Origin: an uncultured Actinomycetes bacterium
GTDB taxonomy: Bacteria > Actinomycetota > Actinomycetes > Actinomycetales > Bifidobacteriaceae
Length of the DNA stretch: 63,103 nt
Reading direction: 5' to 3'
NCBI GenBank assembly: GCA_900314875.1
Contig: OMWX01000006.1
Span: 1 to 63,103 of the forward strand
Below are positions 44,288 to 53,296 of this stretch, piece after piece. Every line of letters starts with the position of its first letter. Position 1 is the first letter of the stretch. A program made the translations under genes and the position numbers. Under the pieces are notes generated by a model. It was not told the origin of the DNA. It searched no databases and was given only the letters and a program-made list of their open reading frames with translations.

Positions 44288-45253
44288 ATGAGTTTCGCAA
44301 AGTTTGCAGAAGAAAAGATTCCGGAGATTTCAGCAATTCAGGATGCATTTGCAGTTCGAGCACACGCAATTCAGCCGAATGCCGGGACAGGCGCTTTCTC
44401 GGCTTTAACAGATGAACAAAAGTCGGCAGAATTGCACGAATCGCAGACCAGACAGAGCAAACAGGAAACGCACGAAGAAACCGGCGAAGCAGCGCTGCCT
44501 GGAAAACTGCCGTCTGAAAATCTTCTGCCCGAAAGAATTACGTCTGAAAAGCTTATGTTTGAGAATCTGTTGCCTGAAAATCTGCCGGCTTTTGCGGAAA
44601 AAATCGAAGAGCTGCACCGAAAATCCGCCGACTCGCCTGCGGTATTCGAACTTATCGGCACGCATTGCAAAATCGTTGCCGAAATGACTCTTTTCGTCTG
44701 CAAAAATTATGCATGCAAGAATTGCGACTGCAAAAGTTCTGTCTGCAGAAATGTCTCGGATTCTAAAGTTTCAGCAGAAAACGTCAATGCTGCACTTGCA
44801 TTTGCCGGAGCTTTGGCGCACGATATCGGCGCATACGAGCTTGTTCGCGGCGAAGGCACAGACGAAGACCCGATCAGATACGAAAAAAATTATGTCCGTC
44901 ACGGGATTTTGGGATACAATCTGCTCAAAAATGCCGGGTTTGACGAGCAAATCGCATTGTTCGCCCGCAATCATACAGGTGTCGGCTTGACGAAAAAAGC
45001 AATTGAAGCGCAAAACATCCCGATTCCGTCCGACGATTATGTTCCCGTGACTCGAGAACAGCAGATCGTCATGTTTTGCGACAAATTTCACACAAAATCC
45101 CTGCCGCCGAAGTTTGTCACAGCAAAGACGGCCGTGCGCAGATGCGCTAAATTCAGCGAAGAAGATGCGCAAAAAATGAGCAAATTGGTCGAAATATACG
45201 GAGAGCCTCCCGTGGAGGCTCTCGCGCGAAAATATTCAATGACGATTATTTGA
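44288..45253 (+). CDS. HD-domain phosphohydrolase-like protein
   Basis: This is a 321-residue protein with an HD-type metal-phosphohydrolase domain in its C-terminal two thirds: THCKIVAEM, ALAHDIGAYEL (His-Asp pair), RHGILGYNLL and FARNHTGVGLT. The substrate is unknown; a nucleotide or small phosphate ester is likely. Between residues about 45 and 100 lies a low-complexity linker made of 15-bp repeats (LPSEN/LLPEN units, DNA about 44504-44585), and a short Cys-rich stretch (NYACKNCDCKSSVC) occurs near residue 140. The start MSFAKF is likely but lacks a clear ribosome site. Its 3' end overlaps that of kup by 8 bases. Confidence 0.82.
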   Translation: MSFAKFAEEKIPEISAIQDAFAVRAHAIQPNAGTGAFSALTDEQKSAELHESQTRQSKQETHEETGEAALPGKLPSENLLPERITSEKLMFENLLPENLPAFAEKIEELHRKSADSPAVFELIGTHCKIVAEMTLFVCKNYACKNCDCKSSVCRNVSDSKVSAENVNAALAFAGALAHDIGAYELVRGEGTDEDPIRYEKNYVRHGILGYNLLKNAGFDEQIALFARNHTGVGLTKKAIEAQNIPIPSDDYVPVTREQQIVMFCDKFHTKSLPPKFVTAKTAVRRCAKFSEEDAQKMSKLVEIYGEPPVEALARKYSMTII

Positions 45254-48200
45254 CTGTTTTCTCAGCTTTCTCAGCTTTCTCAGCTTTCTCAGCTTTCTCA
45301 GCTTTTTCGGCTTTCTCAGCTTTTTCGGCTTTCTCAGCTTTTTCGGCTTTTTCAGCTTTATCGGCTTTTTCAGCTTTATCAGTCTTATCTGCTTTCTCTG
45401 CCTTCGCAGCCTTATCCGCCTCAAGCTCTGCTTTTTCAGCTGCGGCCTCGCGCTTCTTGTTCAAAACTGCTTCCAAAGTAATCGGCTTGCCCGTTTTACG
45501 CAGTTTCACGCGCTTCAAAGGCGCAACCGGAACCGTCGAAACGAAAAGCGGCTGAATTTCCGTAACCGGATTGTACGTTTTCAAACCGAACCATTCGACC
45601 GGAGAACCTGCAAGCGAACGAATTGCATATTTTATGCGCAAAAGCGAAATTCCTCTCGCCGACAGATTCGACTCGGGAACCAAATCTTTGTGAATAAGCA
45701 CATAATTAATCGTTCCGATTTGCGCATCGTCGTCAAGCTTAGGATAAATGGTTTCCTGCGCCGGCAAAGTTCCGTCGTCAATCAAATCATGCATAATCTG
45801 ATGCAGATATGTCGCAACATTCTGCCCGACCTTGAATCCCAAGCGAATTCTCACGCGGAAAAGGAAGTCAGTACCGAAATTCTCCACAGAATATTCGCGA
45901 GTAAACGGCTCATCCGTAACTTGCACGGAAACAACCCACCATGCGCGAGCTTTTTTGGGACGATCAGCAAAAATCGAGTAGAAAATATCCGTATCCAGCC
46001 GCCGCAGTTCCGGATCGCTTGTCAGGTAAATGACATTGTCGGACATTTTAGGAATGCTTTCATCCTGATGAAGCACGGCCATCGGAGGCAGGAAGTCTTC
46101 AGGCTTGACATGTCTGCGCTGAGATCTTTCGATTTTTGTCGCATGATTCCACACATACATAACAAACAGAATCAGAGTCGTGACAATCATCGTAAACCAG
46201 CCGCCGGAAATGAACTTCGACATCGACGAGACGAAGAACAGCACATGCAGGACAGTAAAGAACAGCCCGAAAAGCACGGCAGATATCCTGCGTTTTCGCA
46301 CAAACCAGAGATATGCGACCAGCAGAATCACAGCGCAAATCATGGTAATGCTCAACGCCAGACCGTAGGCTTCGGTAATCTTTGCGGCAGTCTGGAAAAT
46401 CAGCAGAACAATGCATGTCGAAACGCACAAAATGAAGTTAATCGACGGAATATAAAGCTGTCCGCGAGTACGAGACGGATATCGAACCTGCAAATGCGGC
46501 CACCAGTTCAGACCGGTCGACTCGGAAATCATGGAAAATGAGCCCGTAATCAAAGCTTGCGAGGCGATAATGCCGGCAATGACGGAAAGAATAACCGCAG
46601 CATAGCGGATCCCCGTGGGCATCATTTGGAAGAACGGATTGATGTCCAAATCGTCGGCAACATCAGGATTTGCGCGGTTGCGAAGCATCCAGGCTCCCTG
46701 ACCGAAATAGTTCAGCATCAGGGAAATCTTGATGAAAGGCCATGTCATGTAAATGTTTCCGCGCCCGACGTGCCCCATGTCGGAATACAGAGCCTCTGCT
46801 CCGGTAACGGACAGGAACAGCGAACCCAAAATGGCAATTCCGGCTTTGTTGGCGTCGCTGAATGCGTATCGAGCCGCGTATACAGGGTTCAATGCCTTGA
46901 AAAGCCACCAGTCGCTTCCGATTGAGTAAATGCCGATTATCGCAAGGAATGAGAACCAGATAATAACCAAAACACCAAAAACTTTGCCGATTTTTTCGGT
47001 TCCGCGAGACTGCACGGAGAACAGCGCAACGATGATGACAAGCGCGATAATCATCGGAAGATACGGTCTGGAGACGAATGTCGACTCCAAAACAGGAAGG
47101 GATTCCAAACCTTCGACGGCCGAAACAATCGATACGGCCGGCGTGAAAACAGAATCCGCCAGAAAAGCAGCTCCTCCGACCATTGCAGGCACCCAAAGCC
47201 ATTTCGCATATTTGCGCACAAGCGAGAACAGCGAGAAAATGCCGCCTTCGCCTTTATTGTCAGCTCTAAGCGCGATTAAAACGTATTCGACCGTGGTGAT
47301 AAGCGTAACGGTCCAGAAAAGCAGCGAAAGCATTCCCACGATTGACATTTCGTCGCAGTTGCCCACGCCGCCCTGTCCGGCGACGAACGACTGAGCCACA
47401 TACAGCGGCGAGGTTCCTATATCGCCGTAAACGACTCCCATCGTGACCACGCACATCGCGAAACTGATTTTGTCTGAAGACGACTGAACTTTGCGCCACC
47501 AGCGCCCCAGCGCAGTGCGCGGTTCCGGCTTGGTTTCGGCTGCTTTTTTGGTTTTTTTCGCCTTGGCTTCTTTTTTCTCCTCCTCGCTTATAGCAGCTCG
47601 GGAGATTTTCGGCGCAAGAGAGACCCGTTTTATCCGACCGGTGTTCAGCACGGAAGCGTCGATTTTGACATTTTTCTCAGGTTTTTCAGTATTGTCGGAC
47701 GTGTTGTTTTCAGCGTTGTTTTCAGCGTTGTTTTTATCGCCGTCAGCCATATTTTCTTTGTCTTTTTCAGATTTTTCCGCCTTTTTCGGCTTGGCTGTTT
47801 TGCCTGTTTTTTCTGCATTGTCAGATTTGGCGGACATATCAGACTTGTCTGATTTGCCTGACTCGCCGGATTTCTCGGACTTTTCGGATTTCTCGGAGCT
47901 GTCAGAACTGTCGGAATCCGCGGCATTATCGGCGGCCAAAGCGTCGTATGTTTCTGTTTGCGCGTCAGCAAAGATTTCTTCCGCAAGCTTCTCGGCAGCT
48001 CTCTTAACAGCCGATTTGACGTTTTTCTCCACGTCTTTCTCAACATCTCTTTCGATGTTTTTTTTCAGCGCTTTTTTAATATCTTTTTCAACAGTTTTTT
48101 CTGCCGCTTTCTCGGCCGCTGTTTCGGCGATTTTAATTATTTTGTCGTTTTTATTATTCTCATTATTAACGTCTCGCGAAGCCCGCGTTTCTTCTGCACT

Positions 48201-48260
48201 TCGCTTTTGCGCGTTTTTCTTATTTTCTGTCGAATTGCGCGATTCACGGCTTTCGGCCAT
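45246..48260 (-). CDS. kup: Kup-type low-affinity potassium transporter with long repetitive tails
   Basis: This is a K+ uptake permease of the KUP/HAK family. The core (about residues 270-930) has 12 membrane segments, beginning with GVVYGDIGTSPLYV and followed by GEGGIFSLFSLV and FVSVTGAEALYSDMGH-like SVTGAEALYSDMGHVG, and a cytoplasmic C-terminal domain. At 1004 residues it is about 350 longer than usual. The first 260 residues are charged repeats (SEKSEKSEK, AENNAENN, DVEKDVEKNV), and the last 60 are KAEKAE triplets (9-bp DNA repeats from 45257). MAESRESR is chosen as the start because GGAGGA lies just upstream. Confidence 0.93.
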   Translation of the reverse strand: MAESRESRNSTENKKNAQKRSAEETRASRDVNNENNKNDKIIKIAETAAEKAAEKTVEKDIKKALKKNIERDVEKDVEKNVKSAVKRAAEKLAEEIFADAQTETYDALAADNAADSDSSDSSEKSEKSEKSGESGKSDKSDMSAKSDNAEKTGKTAKPKKAEKSEKDKENMADGDKNNAENNAENNTSDNTEKPEKNVKIDASVLNTGRIKRVSLAPKISRAAISEEEKKEAKAKKTKKAAETKPEPRTALGRWWRKVQSSSDKISFAMCVVTMGVVYGDIGTSPLYVAQSFVAGQGGVGNCDEMSIVGMLSLLFWTVTLITTVEYVLIALRADNKGEGGIFSLFSLVRKYAKWLWVPAMVGGAAFLADSVFTPAVSIVSAVEGLESLPVLESTFVSRPYLPMIIALVIIVALFSVQSRGTEKIGKVFGVLVIIWFSFLAIIGIYSIGSDWWLFKALNPVYAARYAFSDANKAGIAILGSLFLSVTGAEALYSDMGHVGRGNIYMTWPFIKISLMLNYFGQGAWMLRNRANPDVADDLDINPFFQMMPTGIRYAAVILSVIAGIIASQALITGSFSMISESTGLNWWPHLQVRYPSRTRGQLYIPSINFILCVSTCIVLLIFQTAAKITEAYGLALSITMICAVILLVAYLWFVRKRRISAVLFGLFFTVLHVLFFVSSMSKFISGGWFTMIVTTLILFVMYVWNHATKIERSQRRHVKPEDFLPPMAVLHQDESIPKMSDNVIYLTSDPELRRLDTDIFYSIFADRPKKARAWWVVSVQVTDEPFTREYSVENFGTDFLFRVRIRLGFKVGQNVATYLHQIMHDLIDDGTLPAQETIYPKLDDDAQIGTINYVLIHKDLVPESNLSARGISLLRIKYAIRSLAGSPVEWFGLKTYNPVTEIQPLFVSTVPVAPLKRVKLRKTGKPITLEAVLNKKREAAAEKAELEADKAAKAEKADKTDKAEKADKAEKAEKAEKAEKAEKAEKAEKAEKAEKAEKAEKTVK
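45257..45420. repeat. 9-bp tandem repeats encoding Ala-Glu-Lys in the 3' end of kup
   Basis: On the plus strand units such as TTCTCAGCT and TTTTCGGCT repeat about fifteen times, with point variants and an occasional TTATCAGCT. They are in frame in kup and encode (A-E-K)n. Confidence 0.93.
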
Positions 48261-48621
48261 GTCTCCTCCTCCAAACATCAAAAGTACCCGTTGCGATTTG
48301 CCGATCGCAAATAAGGGCAAGACTACAGATTACTACGATGTATGTATTGCCGCGCCAATTTGCGCACAATTGTGCATAAATGTTTAAAATTTCGCTGTTT
48401 TAGCCGCAGTTTAGGCTTTACAAACCCGAATCAGCCGGCGCAACAGCAGCAGCCGTCTCATTCATCGCAACAGCCGCAACAAACCCGCATTAATTCCAAG
48501 CAAACTGCAGCCAAAACAGCCGAACTGCAGCCGAACCGGCTGCAAGCCTTGCAGTAAAATCCGGAAGCAGTCCCGATAAAAACACCGGCGGCAAGACCTT
48601 TGTATCTGACATACTGAAAAC
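48261..48621. other. Divergent intergenic region kup / tatD, with a leader hairpin
   Basis: TTGCGAT (48291-48297) pairs perfectly with ATCGCAA (48304-48310), some 30 bases before the kup start codon, a possible leader stem. Ala/Gln/Thr-rich CAGCAGC-type low-complexity DNA fills about 48430-48560. No gene is supported. Confidence 0.5.
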
Positions 48622-49602
48622 ATGGCAAAAAAGAAACATCGCGAGCGCGGCTGGGCTCCCGTGCCCGCTTCGGCAGACGAACTTGTCTGCGACGAAAACG
48701 GCCGAGCGCTGCAAATTTTTGACGACCACACTCATCTAGCTTCAGCTGTCAGATTTGTTCAGCAGCTGAGCGCAGAGTCGGTTCAAAAAGGGCGAGACCC
48801 GATTCCGGTTATTCCGGTCGAAGAAATTATAAGACGGGCGCGTTCCGTCGGAGTCGAAGGGCTTATCGATTGCGCGTGCGAATATCCCGAGCTGACTCGC
48901 GCGGTAAATATGGCGAAAACTTATGAGAATGTGTACGCTGCCGTGGCCATACATCCGAATGAAGCGGTAAAGCACGGACACAGAGCGGCAGCCGGACCGG
49001 ACGGACTGGAAATAGAGTATTTTCCGTGGCACGATATTTCGATTGACGACGCTATGGCTCGCGTGTATGAAATCGCAAAAAATAATCCTGATGAAGTTGT
49101 GGCAATCGGAGAAACCGGACTGGACTATTTCCGCACCGGCGAGGAGGCAAGACAAGCGCAAAAAGAGGCGTTTCGAGCGCATATCGCGCTGGCTTGCGAA
49201 CTGAATTTGCCGCTGCAGATTCACGATCGGGACGCGCATGAGGATGTAATCGATATTCTTCTGCATGACAAAGCTCCCGAGAGAACGGTTTTTCATTCTT
49301 TTGCGGCAGGCGCGGAAATGGGCAGAATTTTGCGCGAAAACGGCTGGTATGCAAGCATTTCCGGAACTGTGTCTTACAAGAATAATGAAGACATACGGCA
49401 GGGAGTGCGCGAAATCGGACCGGATTTGATAACGATTGAGACGGACGCGCCTTATCTGCCTCCCATGCCGTGGCGAGGACGGCCGAATGCGCCTTATCTG
49501 CTGCCTCTTACGCTGAAAGCCGTCGCGGAAACGCTGAACTTAACCGTTCGCGAAACCGCAGAAAAAACGCGAGAGAACGTGCGCAAAATTTACGGAGTAT
49601 GA
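48622..49602 (+). CDS. tatD: TatD-family metal-dependent hydrolase (DNase)
   Basis: This is a 326-residue TIM-barrel metallohydrolase. Metal ligands are visible in DDHTHL, AIGETGLDYF, LQIHDRDA, FHSFA and ETDAPYLPP. Members act as 3'-5' exonucleases or D-aminoacyl deacylases. The first 35 residues precede the barrel. It converges on metG with a shared terminator; in many bacteria tatD follows metG, but here they are convergent. Confidence 0.95.
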   Translation: MAKKKHRERGWAPVPASADELVCDENGRALQIFDDHTHLASAVRFVQQLSAESVQKGRDPIPVIPVEEIIRRARSVGVEGLIDCACEYPELTRAVNMAKTYENVYAAVAIHPNEAVKHGHRAAAGPDGLEIEYFPWHDISIDDAMARVYEIAKNNPDEVVAIGETGLDYFRTGEEARQAQKEAFRAHIALACELNLPLQIHDRDAHEDVIDILLHDKAPERTVFHSFAAGAEMGRILRENGWYASISGTVSYKNNEDIRQGVREIGPDLITIETDAPYLPPMPWRGRPNAPYLLPLTLKAVAETLNLTVRETAEKTRENVRKIYGV

Positions 49603-49690
49603 GACGCAAAAGCATAGAGACAGCACAGACAGCACAGACAGCATAAAACCATAAACAGCATAAAACACAGACAGATGCAAACAGAATAGA

Positions 49691-49718
49691 AAAAGCCCGG
49701 TTTTTACGCCGGGCTTTT
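49691..49718. terminator. Bidirectional terminator between tatD and metG
   Basis: AAAAGCCCGG and CCGGGCTTTT form a perfect 10-bp stem around TTTTTACG, with A-run and T-run on opposite sides, so it can stop transcription from both converging genes. Confidence 0.93.
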
Positions 49719-49892
49719 CTATTAACAGAGAGAAAGAAAGAAGGGTTTTCAATTATTTTTTGCCGATTGCGGCCTGCCTGCCGGTTTCTTCCGGCGACAG
49801 TCTCTATATAACCGTCCCGACCTTGAAAACCCGGGAACAAAAGCTGAATAAACGGTAAGAATCCGGTAAGAATTTTTTAACCGTTTCTTGTT

Positions 49893-51755
49893 TTATTCCT
49901 GAATTTTCTTCTTTTCTTCCTCTAAACGCTTGGATTCCTTTGCTTTTCGAGCATCGAGCATTTCCTGAAAGCGCGCAAGCTCTTCCTGCTCGGCCTCGGG
50001 CGGAATCTTCTCGAAAACCGGAGACGGCTTGGAAATCGGAGTTCCGGGAATAATCGGCTCGCTCGCCCATGGATGAATATTCTCTCCCAGCTTGTATTCG
50101 CCCGAAATAATCGGATATTTAAAGCCGGGCTTATCCAAATCTTCAACTTCGGACAGTTCGGGCAGAGGACATATAATTCCCTTGCCTCCCAAGGTTTCCC
50201 AAACCTTCTGCGAAGAATGAGGCAGGTAGGGAGCAAGCATAATGCACACATCGCAAACCGCCTGCGCAGCAGTATGCAGAACCGCCGCAAGACGTTTTTT
50301 GTCATCTTTAATCTTCCACGGCTCAGTCGCAGAAATATAACGATTTATTTCGCCGACAAGACGCATAATTTCAGATATTCCCTGCTTCTGACGATTCTGC
50401 TCAAGCAAACCGCCGACAGTGTCAAATCCAGCAGAAACATCCTTAAGCAGCTTCCTGTCTTCATCAGCAAGAGAAGACTCGTCAATCTGCGGAATTTCGC
50501 CAAAATTCTTTGCAAGAAGCACGGCTACCCGGTTTACAAGATTTCCCCAGCCCGCAACAAGCTCCTCATTGTTGTGGCGAATAAATTCAGACCATGTGAA
50601 ATTCGAATCCGAAGACTCCGGACCTGCGACAGAAATGTAATAACGCACGGCATCAACCGGATATTTCGCAAGAATATCCTTCACATAGATGACGATTCCT
50701 CGCGAAGAACTGAATTTCTTGCCTTCCATAGTCATATATTCGCTGGAAACAACCTGCTCGGGCAACTCGAGATCGCCCAGATCGCCCGCTTCGCCGCCTT
50801 TTGAACCTTTGCCGTTATATGCGAGAAGCTCGGAAGGCCATATCTGCGAGTGGAAAGTGATATTGTCCTTGCCCATGAAATAGTAGCCGGGCGCCTGCGG
50901 ATTATTCCACCATTCGCGCCACGCCTCGGGATCTCCCTTGCGGCGAGCCCATTCAACCGAAGCAGAAAGATATCCGATAACCGCATCAAACCAGACATAA
51001 AGACGCTTGTTGGGATTGTCAATCCATCCGTCGACAGGAATCGGAATACCCCAGTCAATGTCGCGGGTAATCGCGCGCGGCTTGACTTCTCTGAAAAGAC
51101 CCATCGAAAAGTTCATAACGTTTGTGCGCCAATTTTTGCGCGTTTTCAGCCACTCGACATTTGCTTCCGCAAGCGCGGGCAGGTCGAGGAAAAAATGCTT
51201 TGTTTCTTCAAATCTGGGTTTTTCGCCGTTAATTTTTGAAACCGGATCGACAAGGTCGGTCGGATCCAGCTCGTTTCCGCAGTTGTCGCACTGATCTCCG
51301 CGCGCGCCGTCGTCATCACAGATGGGACAAGTGCCCTCGATATAACGATCGGGAAGCGTGCGGCCGGTGGAAGGCGAAATGGCAACCTGCTGAACGTCTT
51401 CGTAAATGTAGCCGTTCTCAAGACAGTGTCTAAACATCTCTTGAACGATTTTCTCGTGATTTCCCGTGGTCGTGCGCGTGAACAGGTCGTAGCTGAGTCC
51501 CAAATCGCACAAATCCTTGGCGATTACGCGGTTATACCTGTCGGCAAGCTCTTGAGGGGAAACGCCTTCGGATTCTGCCTGCACGAGAATCGGCGTGCCG
51601 TGCTCATCGGTGCCCGAGACCATAAGAACGTCATTGCCCTTCATTCGCTGATAGCGGGCAAAAACATCCGAAGGAACACCGAAACCTGCAACATGTCCGA
51701 CATGGCGCGGGCCGTTCGCATACGGCCAGGCGACTGAAACGAGAATATGGGTCAT
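49893..51755 (-). CDS. metG: Methionyl-tRNA synthetase
   Basis: This enzyme charges tRNA-Met. It has 620 residues. The HIGH-type motif is RHVGH (17-21) and the KMSKS-type loop is [10 protein letters not shown] zinc knuckle, CPIC and CDNC, lies near residues 145-165, and the anticodon-binding helical domain follows. The C-terminus ends in a Lys/Glu-rich helix without the dimerising tRNA-binding domain. GGGGAA precedes the ATG closely. Confidence 0.97.
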   Translation of the reverse strand: MTHILVSVAWPYANGPRHVGHVAGFGVPSDVFARYQRMKGNDVLMVSGTDEHGTPILVQAESEGVSPQELADRYNRVIAKDLCDLGLSYDLFTRTTTGNHEKIVQEMFRHCLENGYIYEDVQQVAISPSTGRTLPDRYIEGTCPICDDDGARGDQCDNCGNELDPTDLVDPVSKINGEKPRFEETKHFFLDLPALAEANVEWLKTRKNWRTNVMNFSMGLFREVKPRAITRDIDWGIPIPVDGWIDNPNKRLYVWFDAVIGYLSASVEWARRKGDPEAWREWWNNPQAPGYYFMGKDNITFHSQIWPSELLAYNGKGSKGGEAGDLGDLELPEQVVSSEYMTMEGKKFSSSRGIVIYVKDILAKYPVDAVRYYISVAGPESSDSNFTWSEFIRHNNEELVAGWGNLVNRVAVLLAKNFGEIPQIDESSLADEDRKLLKDVSAGFDTVGGLLEQNRQKQGISEIMRLVGEINRYISATEPWKIKDDKKRLAAVLHTAAQAVCDVCIMLAPYLPHSSQKVWETLGGKGIICPLPELSEVEDLDKPGFKYPIISGEYKLGENIHPWASEPIIPGTPISKPSPVFEKIPPEAEQEELARFQEMLDARKAKESKRLEEEKKKIQE

Positions 51756-51905
51756 ATTCCCCGATTATCGGCTTTGAGCAAGACATTTTGAATATTTTTT
51801 TGAAATTTTCCCGTTTTTCGACTTTTCGCTTATTTCGGACAGCAGATTTCTGGCGGCTGATTTTTGACGGCTGATTTTTGACGGCACTTGCGCACAATAT
51901 GCCGG

Positions 51906-51914
51906 TTATCCACA
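51906..51914 (+). promoter_or_regulatory. Perfect consensus DnaA box
   Basis: TTATCCACA lies between the divergent metG and AbiEi-like genes, followed by AT-rich DNA including TTATCAAC. One box alone does not make an origin. It may regulate a neighbouring gene or be chance. The rest of 51756-52098 shows no gene. Confidence 0.5.
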
Positions 51915-52098
51915 TTTTTCGCCGAAATATTTTTAAGTTATCAACTTATTGTCTGCTTTCAGGGAAAAATTATCCGCTTATCTTCATTTTATTTCCCGTC
52001 AGTGAAGTTTGATTTTTGCTCATATAGTCTCGCAAATTATGAAAAACACATACAGAACGCAGACAAATATTGTGCCGCTGGACGTTTTGGGAGGAAGA

Positions 52099-52704
52099 AT
52101 GTATGCCGAGAGACTGAAAGCGGAAGGAGTTATGTCGATTATCAGCAGCAAAACGGGTTTTATGCGCAGACAGGCTGCCGACACTCGCGGACGCGCTCTG
52201 ATCGCAAAGGAAATGCTTCCTTACGGAGTATGCGCCTGCAGATGGATTGCGGCATGGATTTGGACAGGCGAAAACTTTCCCAGAAATGTCGACATTATTT
52301 CAGACAGGCATTTTCGCGCAAAAACGCACGGCAAAACGATACTTACGCACAACCAGAATATTGCGAGCGCGGATTTGACATCCGTTGCGGGACTGAAAGT
52401 GACGACGCCGCTGAGAACCGCCTGCGATATCGCCTGTCTGGACGAAACGGAAAACGCGGGCGCAAATGTGCGCAAAACCGTAAAAAATCTGATGAACAGG
52501 TACAAAATAAGCTGCAGCGACTGTTTTGACAGGCTTTGGACACAGCCGGCAATCGCCGGCAGAACAAAAGCAGCCGCGCTTTTAAGCGGCTCCTGCTGCA
52601 CTGCGAACGAAAATACTGCGAACGAAAATCAGGACGGTCTGAAAAATCAGAGCAGTCCGAACGGCAAAAATACAGCGAAAACAGCAAATGAGAGGAAAGC
52701 ATGA
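52099..52704 (+). CDS. AbiEi-like (type IV antitoxin family) protein, no toxin partner visible
   Basis: This 201-residue protein resembles the C-terminal portion of AbiEi-type regulators common in actinobacteria: an Arg/Ala helix region (GRALIAKEMLP), a WIWTGENFP segment, HFRAKTHGK and GLKVTTPLRTACDIACLDE. A classical N-terminal winged helix is not obvious. The start at 52099 is chosen because GGGAGGA lies four bases upstream; ATG 52039 is also open. The C-terminal 35 residues are Asn/Thr/Ser-rich. No nucleotidyltransferase toxin (AbiEii) gene is adjacent; instead an LRV-type gene overlaps its stop by ATGA. Confidence 0.7.
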   Translation: MYAERLKAEGVMSIISSKTGFMRRQAADTRGRALIAKEMLPYGVCACRWIAAWIWTGENFPRNVDIISDRHFRAKTHGKTILTHNQNIASADLTSVAGLKVTTPLRTACDIACLDETENAGANVRKTVKNLMNRYKISCSDCFDRLWTQPAIAGRTKAAALLSGSCCTANENTANENQDGLKNQSSPNGKNTAKTANERKA

Positions 52705-53177
52705 GCGTGAGAAACATGAAAAGCATGAAAAGCATGAAAAGCATGAAAAAACAAAGCACAGGAAACACAACGGCGGCCGCTGCGGCACGACGATTAAAAA
52801 AGACCGCTTTTCAGACTGTTTCATCAGCCGTTCCATCAGCCGTTTGCACGCATTTCTCTTCGAACATTTCTGCAGATCTCTCTTCAAAGTCCGATTCAGG
52901 TTTCTCTTCGAAGGTCTTTTCGCCTCCGCTTTACGCTTCCGCTCCGCCTCCTCCGCCGCAAATTATCACGCCCGAAAAAGTCTGCAATCCTCAGGCAGAC
53001 AAGGAGTTTCTGCAGCTGATTGCCCGAAAATTTCCGAAAATGCGCAAATGGATTATCGCAAATCCGCAAGCCGATCCAGAACTGCTTGAATACATTTCTC
53101 AAGCCGGAGGTCCCGGAGTTTGCGAGGCTTTCGAGGTGCTTTTTGAATCTCTTGAGGACGGAAGGCAAAGAAAATGA
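52701..53177 (+). CDS. Small protein with C-terminal variant leucine-rich repeat
   Basis: This is a 158-residue protein. The last 70 residues look like an actinobacterial variant leucine-rich repeat (NPQADKEFLQLIARKFPKM, IIANPQADPELLEYISQ, GVCEAFEVLFESLED). The first 85 are low complexity: MKSMKSMKSMKK from a 9-bp DNA repeat (ATGAAAAGC), then Ala, Ser and Pro stretches. The start overlaps the preceding gene by four bases, implying coupling, but several further in-frame ATGs exist within the repeat. The function is unknown. Confidence 0.7.
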   Translation: MSVRNMKSMKSMKSMKKQSTGNTTAAAAARRLKKTAFQTVSSAVPSAVCTHFSSNISADLSSKSDSGFSSKVFSPPLYASAPPPPPQIITPEKVCNPQADKEFLQLIARKFPKMRKWIIANPQADPELLEYISQAGGPGVCEAFEVLFESLEDGRQRK

Positions 53178-53296
53178 CATGCGGCGCATTTCTCGTTTTC
53201 CTCGGATTATTCGGATTCCGACTGCCCGATTTCCCGATGCTCAAATTCGGACTGCTCAGACTCAAAACTTTTGCTTTTTGCGCGGAAGAACTCAAA

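Noticed and set aside
47491..48387. Plus-strand frame of 298 codons, Ser/Phe-rich
   Set aside because: It is antisense to the repetitive N-terminal coding part of kup; the Ser/Phe pattern is the mirror of Lys/Glu codons.
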